Below are positions 24,119 through 31,595 of a stretch of 38,974 nt of DNA, piece after piece. The stretch's first letter is position 1. Every line of letters starts with the position of its first letter. A program made the translations under genes and the position numbers. The notes beneath the pieces were generated by a model. The model worked only from the letters and a program-made list of their open reading frames with translations. It did not search any database and was not told the origin of the DNA. The DNA comes from an uncultured Ellagibacter sp. (GTDB lineage Bacteria > Actinomycetota > Coriobacteriia > Coriobacteriales > Eggerthellaceae): positions 1 to 38,974 of the forward strand of contig NZ_CAKUAL010000014.1 of assembly GCF_934636505.1 (NCBI RefSeq), in the 5' to 3' direction.

Positions 24119-24892
24119 ATGGCAAGAAAACCCATGATGGCCGGCAACTGGAAGATGAACAACGCCATCGGTGAGGCAGTCGTGCTCACCCAGGAGATTT
24201 CCAACAACTGGTGGAAGGACTGGGAGGACAAGGTCGACGTCGTCATCTGCCCGCCGTTTGTCGACTTGAAGCCGGTGAAGACGGTGCTCGAGTTCGACAA
24301 GACGAAGATCTTCGTCGGCGCGCAGAACGTGTACTGGGAGAAAGCCGGCGCGTTTACCGGCGAGGTGTCCGTTCCCATGATCCGCGAGTGCGGCTGCGAC
24401 TATTGCATCGTTGGGCATTCGGAGCGCCGCGGGCTTTTCGGCGAGACGAACGAGGACGTGAACAAGAAGGTGCGCGCGCTTTTGGGCGGACGATTGAAGC
24501 CGATCGTATGCGTGGGCGAGTCGCTCGCCGTGCGCGACGAGGGCACGACGAACGAGTACGTCTGTGCTCAGGTGAAGGCTGCGTTCGCGGGCGTTGATGC
24601 CGAAGACGCCGCGAAGTGCGTCGTCGCCTACGAGCCCATCTGGGCCATCGGCACCGGCCGTACCGCGACGCCCGAGCAGGCAGAAGAGGTGTGCGCGGCC
24701 ATCCGTGCCCAGCTTGCCGTGCTCTTTGGCGAGGAAACGGCACAGGCCATGCGCATTCTCTACGGTGGCTCGATGAACCCCGGCAACGTCGACGCGCTCG
24801 TGGCCGAGCCCGACATCGACGGCGGGCTTATCGGCGGCGCGAGTCTCAAGTGCGACTCCTTCATCCAGCTTGTGAAGGCGGTCATGCGGTAA
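24119..24892 (+). CDS. tpiA: Triosephosphate isomerase
   Basis: Interconverts dihydroxyacetone phosphate and glyceraldehyde 3-phosphate. 257 residues. N-terminal PMMAGNWKMNN (catalytic Lys), CIVGHSERRGLFGE (electrophilic His), VVAYEPIWAIGTGRTATPEQA (catalytic Glu), and the phosphate-binding ILYGGSMNPGNV and DGGLIGGASL are all intact. ATG 24119 has AAAGGA 7 nt upstream; an in-frame extension reaching into the pgk end is rejected because the spacer holds a terminator. The stop overlaps the gpmI start (TAATG), so translation is coupled. Confidence 0.98.
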   Translation: MARKPMMAGNWKMNNAIGEAVVLTQEISNNWWKDWEDKVDVVICPPFVDLKPVKTVLEFDKTKIFVGAQNVYWEKAGAFTGEVSVPMIRECGCDYCIVGHSERRGLFGETNEDVNKKVRALLGGRLKPIVCVGESLAVRDEGTTNEYVCAQVKAAFAGVDAEDAAKCVVAYEPIWAIGTGRTATPEQAEEVCAAIRAQLAVLFGEETAQAMRILYGGSMNPGNVDALVAEPDIDGGLIGGASLKCDSFIQLVKAVMR

Positions 24893-26448
24893 TGAGCGTT
24901 CTCGATTCGTTTGCGCGCGAAGGCCTCGCGCTTCCCGTATGCCTTGTTATCATGGACGGCTTCGGGCTTGCGCCCGCAGGTCCCGGCAACGCCATCTCGC
25001 TCGCGCATACGCCGTTTCTCGATAAGTTGTTCGCGGGCGAGTGCACGCGCCTGCAAGCGTCGGGCGAGGCGGTCGGCCTGCCCGAGGGCCAGATGGGCAA
25101 CTCCGAGGTCGGGCACTTGAACATCGGTGCCGGCCGCGTCGTTCATCAGGAGCTTACGCGCATCAACCGCGCATGCCGCACGGGGTCCATCGACGAGAAC
25201 GAGATCATCAACGCATGCCTCGATGCGTCTCGGGCGCCGGGCCGTGCGCTGCACGTCATGGGGCTGCTCTCCGATGGCGGCGTGCATTCGAGCAACGAGC
25301 ATCTCTTCGCGATTCTCGAACATGCGGTCTCGCGCGGGCTTGAGGATATCCGCGTTCACTGTTTCCTCGACGGGCGCGACGTGCCGCCTTCGAGCGGCGA
25401 GGGCTATGTTGCCGAGCTCGAGCAGCTCATCGTCTCGAAGGGCTGGGGGAGCAAGGTCCGCATCGCGTCGGTTTCCGGGCGCTATTACGCGATGGATCGC
25501 GACAAGCGCTGGGACCGCGTGCAGAAAGCGTGGGAGGCAATCGTGCGCGCGACGCCTTCTGTCGACTGCGGGGCGTGCGACGTGGTGGCGGATTCGTATG
25601 CGGAAGGCGTCACCGACGAGTTCGTGGTTCCGCGCGCGCTTGATTCACGTGGAGTCCGCGACGGAGACGGCGTCATCTTCTTCAATTTCAGGCCCGATCG
25701 TGCGCGAGAGCTGACGCGAGCGTTCGTCGACCCCGCGTTCGATGGGTTCGAGCGGCCTGTGTTCCCGCAGGTGAACTTCGTTTGCCTGACCGAATACGAC
25801 CCCGATATCCCTGCTCCGGTGGCGTTCCCGAAGGAGTTCCCCGACAACGTTTTGGCCGACGTGCTTGCGGCGCGGGGCCTTCGCCAATACCATATCGCGG
25901 AGACCGAGAAGTATGCGCACGTCACGTTCTTTTTGAACGGCGGTCGTGAGGAGCCCAAGTCGGGGGAGGAGCGCCAGCTTGTCGCCAGCCCCAAGGTTGC
26001 CACCTACGATCTGCAGCCCGAGATGAGCGAGCCCGAGGTCGCGCGCGACTTGGCGCAGGCGATCGATGCGGGCGAGGCTGACGTGTACATCGTGAACTTT
26101 GCGAACTGCGACATGGTAGGGCATACGGGAGTCATTCCTGCGGCGGTCGCTGCCGTCGAGGCGGTCGACGCTGGCGTTGAGCGGGTTCTCGCTGCAGTGG
26201 AACGTGCGGGAGGGGCGGCGTTTGTCACCGCCGACCATGGTAATGCCGACAAGATGCTCGCCGAGGACGGTTCTCCCCATACCGCCCATACTACGGCGCC
26301 GGTTCCCTTCGCGCTGGCTGATTTCTCAGGGCGCGGGCTTCGCCTTTCGGGTGAGGAGGGTGCGCTTTGCGATATCGCCCCGACGATGCTGGTGGCAATG
26401 GGCGTAGACGTTCCCCCTGAGATGACGGGAAAGAGCCTGCTTGCCTGA
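24892..26448 (+). CDS. gpmI: Phosphoglycerate mutase, 2,3-bisphosphoglycerate-independent
   Basis: Converts 3-phosphoglycerate to 2-phosphoglycerate using two Mn ions; alkaline-phosphatase superfamily. 518 residues, typical length. Motifs: LVIMDGFGL (metal Asp), GNAISLAHTPFLD, PEGQMGNSEVGHLNIGAGR (phosphorylated Ser), FLDGRDVPPSSG, GRYYAMDRDKRWDR, FNFRPDRAREL, NFANCDMVGHTG, and FVTADHGNADKM with SPHTAHTTAPVP. ATG 24892 overlaps the tpiA stop by one base. It completes a gap-pgk-tpiA-gpmI block covering the C3 part of glycolysis. A hairpin and the secG promoter follow. Confidence 0.97.
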   Translation: MSVLDSFAREGLALPVCLVIMDGFGLAPAGPGNAISLAHTPFLDKLFAGECTRLQASGEAVGLPEGQMGNSEVGHLNIGAGRVVHQELTRINRACRTGSIDENEIINACLDASRAPGRALHVMGLLSDGGVHSSNEHLFAILEHAVSRGLEDIRVHCFLDGRDVPPSSGEGYVAELEQLIVSKGWGSKVRIASVSGRYYAMDRDKRWDRVQKAWEAIVRATPSVDCGACDVVADSYAEGVTDEFVVPRALDSRGVRDGDGVIFFNFRPDRARELTRAFVDPAFDGFERPVFPQVNFVCLTEYDPDIPAPVAFPKEFPDNVLADVLAARGLRQYHIAETEKYAHVTFFLNGGREEPKSGEERQLVASPKVATYDLQPEMSEPEVARDLAQAIDAGEADVYIVNFANCDMVGHTGVIPAAVAAVEAVDAGVERVLAAVERAGGAAFVTADHGNADKMLAEDGSPHTAHTTAPVPFALADFSGRGLRLSGEEGALCDIAPTMLVAMGVDVPPEMTGKSLLA

Positions 26449-26482
26449 TTTGTTGACGGATTTTGCGGACGATTCGTGTAGG

Positions 26483-26517
26483 GGGCTCCCTCGGTCAGGA
26501 TTTGACGGAGGAAGCCC
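26483..26517 (+). terminator. Probable terminator after gpmI
   Basis: An interrupted hairpin (GGGCT, CCTC and GTCA pairing with TGAC, GAGG and AGCCC) with a GGATT loop lies 34 nt beyond gpmI. It is followed by TTGTCTCGTT; the tail is only partly T-rich. Confidence 0.55.
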
Positions 26518-26546
26518 TTGTCTCGTTATGTCGTTTCCCGTATAAT
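26518..26546 (+). promoter_or_regulatory. secG promoter
   Basis: TTGTCT (26518-26523), a 17-nt spacer and a consensus TATAAT (26541-26546). The secG start lies about 62 nt beyond the expected transcription start. Confidence 0.7.
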
Positions 26547-26614
26547 CTATAACTTGCGTATGGTTGCGTACGATGCGCAACAGGTAGTAACCGAGTAACG
26601 AAAAGAGTAACGTT

Positions 26615-26869
26615 TTGAATCCATTGCTCATCCTCATGCTGATTCTGCTGGTCATCTCCGGCATTGGCTTGATCATCTTCATCTTGCTGCATTCTGGCAA
26701 GGGCACCGGCATCTCCGATATGATTGCCAGCTCGGTGTACTCCACGCAGACGGGTACGAGCATCGTCGAGAAGAACCTTGATCGCATCACGATCATCTTC
26801 GCGATTATTTTCATTGTGTCTCTTCTCGTGCTGATGGTCGTTTATCCTCAGGGATCGATTGCTCGATAA
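26615..26869 (+). CDS. secG: Preprotein translocase subunit SecG
   Basis: Small membrane subunit of the SecYEG channel that assists SecA-driven export. 84 residues with two transmembrane helices (about 2-24 and 53-78) joined by the conserved cytoplasmic loop HSGKGTGISDMIASS. The start is a TTG at 26615 reading MNPLLILMLILL; no ATG precedes the first helix. The ribosome-binding site is weak (AAAAGAG). It has its own promoter, sits in the position after the glycolytic genes that is common in Actinobacteria, and precedes a tRNA array. Confidence 0.93.
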   Translation: MNPLLILMLILLVISGIGLIIFILLHSGKGTGISDMIASSVYSTQTGTSIVEKNLDRITIIFAIIFIVSLLVLMVVYPQGSIAR

Positions 26870-26878
26870 GGAGTGTCT

Positions 26879-26910
26879 CCCCTTAATCTTAAAAAATATG
26901 AGATTAGGGG
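26879..26910 (+). terminator. Stem-loop after secG
   Basis: A 10-bp stem with one bulged T (CCCCTTAATCT with AGATTAGGGG) and an A/T-rich loop starts 10 nt after the secG stop. No T tract follows, so the role as terminator is uncertain. Confidence 0.5.
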
Positions 26911-26936
26911 TTGCGCAATGAGGTAGAAAGGCGTAA

Positions 26937-26942
26937 TATACT
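26937..26942 (+). promoter_or_regulatory. -10 element of the tRNA Gly-Cys-Gly operon
   Basis: TATACT lies 10 nt before the first tRNA. An overlapping TAATAT at 26934-26939 is 17 nt after TTGCGC (26911-26916), an alternative pairing. Confidence 0.5.
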
Positions 26943-26952
26943 ACCTCGCGAC

Positions 26953-27028
26953 GCGGACATGGCTCAGCTGGTAGAGCACCACCTTGCCAAGGTGGGGGTC
27001 GCGGGTTCGAACCCCGTTGTCCGCTCCA
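26953..27028 (+). tRNA. tRNA-Gly (anticodon GCC)
   Basis: 76-nt cloverleaf with acceptor GCGGACA/TGTCCGC, D-arm GGCTCAGCTGGTAGAGC, anticodon stem-loop CCACCTTGCCAAGGTGG, T-arm GCGGGTTCGAACCCCGT and an encoded CCA. First of three tRNAs in one transcript. An identical copy lies at 27205. Confidence 0.97.
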
Positions 27029-27091
27029 TTGTCATGAATGGGCTGGTCAAGCGAATGTTTGATCAGCCCTTAAAATGACAGACGCCAGGAT

Positions 27092-27165
27092 GGCGACGTG
27101 GCCAAGTGGTAAGGCAGAGGCCTGCAAAGCCTTCACCCCCGGTTCGAATCCGGGCGTCGCCTCCA
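27092..27165 (+). tRNA. tRNA-Cys (anticodon GCA)
   Basis: 74-nt cloverleaf: acceptor GGCGACG/CGTCGCC, D-arm GGCCAAGTGGTAAGGC, anticodon stem-loop AGGCCTGCAAAGCCT, T-arm CCCGGTTCGAATCCGGG and an encoded CCA. Middle gene of the Gly-Cys-Gly array. Confidence 0.97.
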
Positions 27166-27204
27166 ATTTTTGACAATCGTCTCGCGAAAGCGAAGCGAAC
27201 ATAT

Positions 27205-27280
27205 GCGGACATGGCTCAGCTGGTAGAGCACCACCTTGCCAAGGTGGGGGTCGCGGGTTCGAACCCCGTTGTCCGCTCCA
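27205..27280 (+). tRNA. tRNA-Gly (anticodon GCC), second copy
   Basis: Identical over 76 nt to the tRNA at 26953, including the encoded CCA. Last gene of the array; a strong terminator follows 8 nt later. Confidence 0.97.
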
Positions 27281-27287
27281 GAAACTC

Positions 27288-27317
27288 AAACGACCCAGTC
27301 ACCCGACTGGGTCGTTT
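27288..27317 (+). terminator. Terminator of the tRNA array
   Basis: A perfect 13-bp stem (AAACGACCCAGTC/GACTGGGTCGTTT) with an ACCC loop is followed by TTATTTT. Textbook intrinsic terminator. Confidence 0.93.
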
Positions 27318-28016
27318 TTATTTTCGGTAAGTAGCTCTATTCGAAGATGTCTCCGTTCCGCAGTTTTAAGCTTGCTCTTCGGGAAAAGGTTTAGCTATAC
27401 GCGAACCCAGATTGGTCCTTGCCATAAGGTCTTGGGTGCCCTACGGGTTCCTGAAGGCTTCTTAGGGTGCGATAAGCGTCGGGGGATAGTGCGTCTCGCT
27501 ACTTTCCCTTACCGCTACTGAGGTAGCCTTTCCTAGCCTCTTTCTTTGTAATGTCGTTGCGACATTGAGGCCCACCTAAAAAAGTGCAACAACAAGGGGA
27601 GATTCTGGCGCGAAAACCGAGGTATCCCACTGGAAATGCTTCAGTTTGGCGGTTCGCCGTGGATTGGCGGATTCTATCGACAAGAAACCCCAGGTAGCAG
27701 GATTGCTCTTTCTGCAAGTGGTTGCAGATCGAGCATTCTTCGTGGGATACCTCGGTTTTCGTGCCAGGACTCGGCATTCAACGTGTACTAAACGGTCTCG
27801 AAAGACTTTCGCGAGCTATGTTCCCGATCTGGGCAAAGGAATGCTCGGGCAATCTCATCTGCCAGGATTCTCTCCGATATCGTTGGCTCCTCCGATATGC
27901 TGGAAGAGTCAAGACTCGATGGGGTGGGTGGCTAATAGGAAAGCGGCGCCTAGGATGTCCAAGCCCATATCAGGCCGCTCAAGCTTGTGGGGTTTACTAC
28001 CTCGAATAGCAAAAGA
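27318..28016. other. Gene-poor region between the tRNA terminator and the IS element
   Basis: About 700 nt with no open frame that resembles a protein. Its composition is lower in GC than the flanking genes. The only clear structure is the long inverted repeat at 27605-27767. It looks like relic accessory DNA between tRNA genes; no recognisable integrase, toxin or RNA gene is seen. Confidence 0.5.
27605..27767. repeat. Long inverted repeat, possibly a small palindromic element
   Basis: Arms at 27605-27630 and 27742-27767 pair over 26 bp with one mismatch. Pairing continues inward imperfectly to about 27640 and 27732. The 111-nt centre holds a smaller hairpin, CTGCAA-GTGG-TTGCAG. No target duplication or transposase terminus was recognised at the arm ends. 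It could be a MITE-like element, a relic of inverted duplication or a structured RNA. Confidence 0.6.
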
Positions 28017-29354
28017 GGCCTATAGGACAAAAAGTGTGTCTGGGCCTATTATTCATTCATTCCGGAACGGGTATCTCGTCTTGTGGTGGAGCTCCTCCCA
28101 TACGAGGCCCTCTCCCCATTTCTCTGGACGGGAGGCGTCCTCGGCCCTCATGCCGTAGCGCTCCCTCAGCAGGTCGACGTCGGCGTCGGTGGGCATCTCG
28201 CGCAGCGTGTCCGCCATCGTCTTCGGGCATTCGACATGCAGGTAGCACCACCAGAACACGGCCTTGACGCGCTTGAGCCTCGCGAGGCCGCGGTGGCTCC
28301 TCAGGACCTCGCGGAGCTGGGAGTTCACGCCCCCTTCGATCCTGTTGTTGGTGGCGGGCATCGGCCCCTCGGCGCACAGCGCCGGGTCGAGGTACGCGAA
28401 CAGCGTGCCCGCGTTGACGAGCCGGACGAGCCCCGACCTCGCCTCGCGCAGCCTGCGGTGAGTGTAGGCCATACGGCCTTCGACCAGGCTTTTCTGCTCG
28501 AGGAAGTCGGACCAGAACTCGCACCACTGCATGAACCTCTCGGCCCACCAATCGGCCTGCTGGAGCGTCTCTATATGCAGCAATTCCTTGGCCAGCGCGT
28601 AGAGCTCGACGCCCGCCTGCAGCTTGGGCCTCGACGTCGTATGCCTCTTGACCTGGCAGAACGCGTGGAACACGCATCTCTGGACCCTCGTCCTCGGCCA
28701 TTCGGCCGCGACCGCCGAGGCGAAGCCGCTGCCGCCGTCGGTGACCACCATGTCGGGCGGGGCGATGCGGGAGAGCAGCGAGCGCCACGCGGCGGTCGTC
28801 TCGGCGCGCGCGAGGTGCCACGACAGCACGTGCTCGTCGCTGCAGGCTATGAGCACCACGCAGTCGCGCGCGATCCAGATGCCGTCGACGTAGACGACGC
28901 GGAAGACCTCGTCCACCACCTCCGGCATCGGCCATATCGGCCAGAAGAGGGCGGCCCTCCGCCTGAAGGTTCGGCCGCGCCCCGGCATATCGGCCTGCCT
29001 CCCGCGCGAGAGCAGCCAGCCGACGAAGGCCGCGAGCTCCCTGGCCGCCACGTCGTTTGAATGCGTGGCGCTGGCGCCGCGCGACCGGCAGCGCCATCTC
29101 TGGGAACCCGACGGGGCCCTCCCGTTCCGCTTCATGGGCCCTCCGCAGGACGGGCATGTCATATTATCCACGGCATCCTCCCGAAATCGATGACTTTTTG
29201 CCGTGAATTTCCTCATGCGACCTGGGAAAACGTCAATAACCAGACACACTTTTTGTCCGAGCGGGAAAGTCGATTCGGATGACTTTTCCCATAAAAAATG
29301 GGCGCTGGCCTGCGCAAACGCCCAAAATCAGACACATTATTTGTCCTATAAGCC
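28017..29354. mobile_element. Complete insertion sequence, IS256 family (IS1249-like), 1338 bp
   Basis: Terminal inverted repeats of 27 bp (28017-28043 and 29328-29354; 23 of 27 positions match, outer ends GGCCTATAGGACA and TGTCCTATAAGCC) are flanked by perfect 8-bp direct repeats GCAAAAGA (28009-28016 and 29355-29362). Length, target-duplication size and transposase fit the IS256 family. A further perfect copy of the 19-bp IR core lies internally at 29240-29258, giving the right end two repeat copies. The right-hand target duplication overlaps the T-tract and stem edge of the tRNA-Val terminator. Confidence 0.9.
28053..29171 (-). CDS. IS256-family (IS1249-like) transposase
   Basis: About 372 residues from a GTG with GGGAGG 6 nt upstream; an ATG at 29162 is the alternative start. 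The N-terminus is a zinc-ribbon-like MTCPSCGGPMKRNGRAP with a single CxxC, followed by RWRCRSRGAS, in which the second Cys of the usual CxxC is Arg. The catalytic DDE triad can be assigned to VVYVDGIWIARD, MVVTDGGSGFASAVA and NNRIEGGVNSQLR. Also visible is the family VQRCVFHAF motif before a long helical insertion. The frame is open end to end and the inverted repeats are intact, so the element may still be mobile. It is the only gene in the IS. Confidence 0.9.
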   Translation of the reverse strand: MDNMTCPSCGGPMKRNGRAPSGSQRWRCRSRGASATHSNDVAARELAAFVGWLLSRGRQADMPGRGRTFRRRAALFWPIWPMPEVVDEVFRVVYVDGIWIARDCVVLIACSDEHVLSWHLARAETTAAWRSLLSRIAPPDMVVTDGGSGFASAVAAEWPRTRVQRCVFHAFCQVKRHTTSRPKLQAGVELYALAKELLHIETLQQADWWAERFMQWCEFWSDFLEQKSLVEGRMAYTHRRLREARSGLVRLVNAGTLFAYLDPALCAEGPMPATNNRIEGGVNSQLREVLRSHRGLARLKRVKAVFWWCYLHVECPKTMADTLREMPTDADVDLLRERYGMRAEDASRPEKWGEGLVWEELHHKTRYPFRNE

Positions 29355-29358
29355 GCAA

Positions 29359-29385
29359 AAGAGCCAGGCGCTTTGCCTGGCTCTT
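29359..29385 (-). terminator. Terminator of tRNA-Val
   Basis: A perfect 11-bp stem (AAGAGCCAGGC/GCCTGGCTCTT) with a 5-nt loop. On the minus strand it is followed by TTGC, extending the CTCTTTT run. The IS target duplication overlaps its 3' edge. Confidence 0.88.
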
Positions 29386-29392
29386 GGATTCA

Positions 29393-29467
<75 letters not shown>

Positions 29468-29501
29468 ATTTAACTGGCTGTTGTCGAACCAGCGGGTAAT
29501 T

Positions 29502-29529
29502 ATTATACGAGTTTCAAAATCGCGGTCAA
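29502..29529 (-). promoter_or_regulatory. Promoter of tRNA-Val
   Basis: On the minus strand, TTGACC (29529-29524), a 16-nt spacer and a consensus TATAAT (29507-29502), ending 34 nt before the tRNA 5' end. Confidence 0.82.
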
Positions 29530-29550
29530 GCCCTCTTTTGAAAATTTTTT

Positions 29551-30408
29551 CTACAGCCTCAAATCGAGCGACACAGGGCAGTGATCGCTGCCAAAAATCT
29601 CGTTGTGGATTGCAGCATTTTCAACCGAAGCTCGCAGGGCCTCGCTCACCAAGAAGTAGTCAATGCGCCAACCCGCATTGTTCTTGCGCGCATTGAAGCG
29701 ATAGCTCCACCACGAATACGCGCCTTCCAAATCGGGATGCAGCGTGCGGAACGTATCCACAAACCCCGCATCGAGCAAATCGGTGAATTTACCGCGCTCC
29801 TCATCGGAAAAGCCCGCATTGCCGCGGTTCGTCTTGGGATTCTTCAAGTCGATTTCCTCATGCGCCACATTGAAGTCGCCGCACATGACAACGGGCTTCG
29901 GATGCGCGACTTCACCGACCCCCGTTCGCGGAAGCTCGGCGACGCACACATGCCCCTCGCCTGCCGCCTGAGCTTGCACAGGCACGCCCGCAGGAATCAC
30001 GCCGGCCTCAAGCCCCTTGCAGAAATCACGAAACGCATCATCCCAGGCCATGCGATGGTCTATGCGGGCCAAGCCATCTTGCGCGTTCGGCGTATAGACA
30101 TCAACGAGCCAAAACTCGGGGAACTCCAACGCCACAATGCGCCCTTCGGTATCAAGCTCGGGCACGCCCAGACCATGAAGCGCGCGCAGCGGCTCGCGGC
30201 GCGTAAAAATCGCGGTGCCTGAATAACCCTTCTTCTCGGCATAGCTCCAAAACTGCAGGTAGCCAGGAAGATCTAGATCGATCTGACCCTCTTGCAATTT
30301 CGTCTCTTGAAGGCAAATCGCATCGGCGTCCAAATCGAGCACTGAGTCCTCGAAACCCTTCTTCACCGCAGCTCGCAGGCCATTCACATTCCATGAAATC
30401 AAACGCAT
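29551..30408 (-). CDS. xth: Exodeoxyribonuclease III / AP endonuclease
   Basis: Mg-dependent AP endonuclease and 3'-5' exonuclease of base excision repair, 285 residues. ATG 30408 has GAGGAG 8 nt upstream. Family motifs: LISWNVNGLRAA (Asn), CLQETKL (metal Glu), YSGTAIFTR, TEGRIVALEF, VDVYTPNAQ, VVMCGDFNVAHEEIDL, AGFVDTFR, YSWWSYRFNARKNNAGWRIDYFLVS and GSDHCPVSLDL (catalytic Asp-His). About 30 extra residues, Gly/Ala/Val-rich, are inserted just before KPVVMCGDFN, where ExoA/XthA proteins normally have a short turn. The insertion lies outside the catalytic motifs. The gene is transcribed towards tRNA-Val. Confidence 0.95.
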   Translation of the reverse strand: MRLISWNVNGLRAAVKKGFEDSVLDLDADAICLQETKLQEGQIDLDLPGYLQFWSYAEKKGYSGTAIFTRREPLRALHGLGVPELDTEGRIVALEFPEFWLVDVYTPNAQDGLARIDHRMAWDDAFRDFCKGLEAGVIPAGVPVQAQAAGEGHVCVAELPRTGVGEVAHPKPVVMCGDFNVAHEEIDLKNPKTNRGNAGFSDEERGKFTDLLDAGFVDTFRTLHPDLEGAYSWWSYRFNARKNNAGWRIDYFLVSEALRASVENAAIHNEIFGSDHCPVSLDLRL

Positions 30409-30436
30409 GACGCGCACTCCTCTTCAAAAACGAAAA

Positions 30437-30459
30437 ACGGGCCGGATAACCCAGCCCGT
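30437..30459 (-). terminator. Terminator of the TVP38/DedA-like gene
   Basis: On the minus strand, ACGGGC/GCCCGT closes a hairpin with an 11-nt loop, followed by TTTTCGTTTTT. It lies about 60 nt beyond the stop at 30517. Confidence 0.82.
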
Positions 30460-30516
30460 CAAGTGTAGCAGTCCGGCCGTGCGCGGCACACCGCGCCACG
30501 CATCTTCCGAATTCGT

Positions 30517-31413
30517 TTATTTCTCCTGCTCAGTGCCCTTCTTTTTGGAAAGCCCAAGCTTTGCCGCGATATGCAGAATGCGGTCGTGCTGCCAAATCGC
30601 AAGAATTCCGATAACCGCCGCGATGCCGAACAGAATGGCGCTTTGGCCGTAATCTCCTTCGATAAGTCTATCGGCGCCAAGCGTGCTAATGAGCACGCCG
30701 GGGATGCGCCCGACATTCGCGAGCACCACAAAGTTGCGCATGCTCATATTCGTAAGCGGAACCAGGTAGGTGAACACGTCTTTCGGCAAACCAGGAATGA
30801 GGAACAGGATGAACACCATAACATCGAGCTTTTCAGAATTCTCGAAGCGTTCAAGCTTGTTCATCCACTTCTCGGGAATCATCGCGCGAACGAACGGCGC
30901 GCCGAGCTTATGCACGATTGCGAAAATGAAGGCGCTCGAAATCACGGCGCCCACAATTACGACGAGGGCGCCAATCCATGGGCCATACATCATGCCGGCC
31001 GCGATTTGCACGACTTCGCCGGGAATGAACGCCACCACGATTTGCAGAAACTGGAAGGCGAGCAAAATAAACACGCCGCCGACGCCCGCGTTGCGCACAT
31101 CTTCAAGCACGCGCTGCAAACCGTCAGGCTCGGAAAGTTCAGAAACCCACGGCGCGATAAGCACGCACACGCCCGCCATGAGCACGAAGAACAATCCCAG
31201 GCCTACCAATTTGAAAATATCGGCCTTGGTCAGGCGGGCAAGAGAAGGGCGCTCGGAAACGGGAACTTCGTACTTTTCGTTAAAGGCTTCCTTTTTCGCT
31301 TCGTATTTCTCGCGATGCTCTTCGCGCTTTTCCTGAAGCTCCTCGCGCTTTTCTTGAAACTCTTCTTTTTTCAGAGCAATCTTGCCGGTCATGCCCGACG
31401 AATCCATCGCCAT
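30517..31413 (-). CDS. TVP38/TMEM64 (DedA/VTT superfamily) membrane protein
   Basis: 298 residues. ATG 31413 has AGGTGA 5 nt upstream. Residues about 10-60 are a highly charged Glu/Lys/Arg helix (repeats of EKREE), likely cytoplasmic. The VTT domain follows with several membrane spans: LVGLGLFFVLMAGVCVLIAP, VFILLAFQFLQIVVAFIPGE, VQIAAGMMYGPWIGALVV, and the re-entrant motif FLIPGLPKDVFTYLVPLTNM. FIPGE and F(R)IPGxPxD-type motifs are typical of the family, whose members are linked to lipid scrambling and proton-dependent transport. The C-terminus is a basic tail. Single gene with its own terminator; the biological role here is unknown. Confidence 0.9.
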   Translation of the reverse strand: MAMDSSGMTGKIALKKEEFQEKREELQEKREEHREKYEAKKEAFNEKYEVPVSERPSLARLTKADIFKLVGLGLFFVLMAGVCVLIAPWVSELSEPDGLQRVLEDVRNAGVGGVFILLAFQFLQIVVAFIPGEVVQIAAGMMYGPWIGALVVIVGAVISSAFIFAIVHKLGAPFVRAMIPEKWMNKLERFENSEKLDVMVFILFLIPGLPKDVFTYLVPLTNMSMRNFVVLANVGRIPGVLISTLGADRLIEGDYGQSAILFGIAAVIGILAIWQHDRILHIAAKLGLSKKKGTEQEK

Positions 31414-31474
31414 CTGGTTCACCTAGTTTCATCAAAGCGCCTCACCCAAACGCATTGACGCCATTGTGACGCAA

Positions 31475-31516
31475 AAGACGGTGGCGCCAGGCGAAAAACC
31501 CGAATGCCACCGTCTT
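31475..31516 (-). terminator. Terminator of the PRC-barrel gene
   Basis: A perfect 11-bp stem (AAGACGGTGGC/GCCACCGTCTT) with a 20-nt loop. On the minus strand the stem ends GTCTT and runs on into TTGCG. Confidence 0.75.
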
Positions 31517-31595
31517 GCCGTAATTTCGTTAGGTTGCCGTAACAATCGATACGGATTAAGACGAATGTCGCCAGAACAAAACCTGTTCGACTGGG

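Noticed and set aside
27646..28158. Plus-strand open frame across the inverted repeat and IS left end
   Set aside because: It crosses the IS boundary and target duplication, so it cannot be an ancestral gene; no similarity recognised.
29240..29258. Right boundary of the IS placed at the inner inverted repeat
   Set aside because: Although it matches the left core perfectly, no target duplication flanks it, while the outer repeat at 29328-29354 is flanked by an exact 8-bp duplication.
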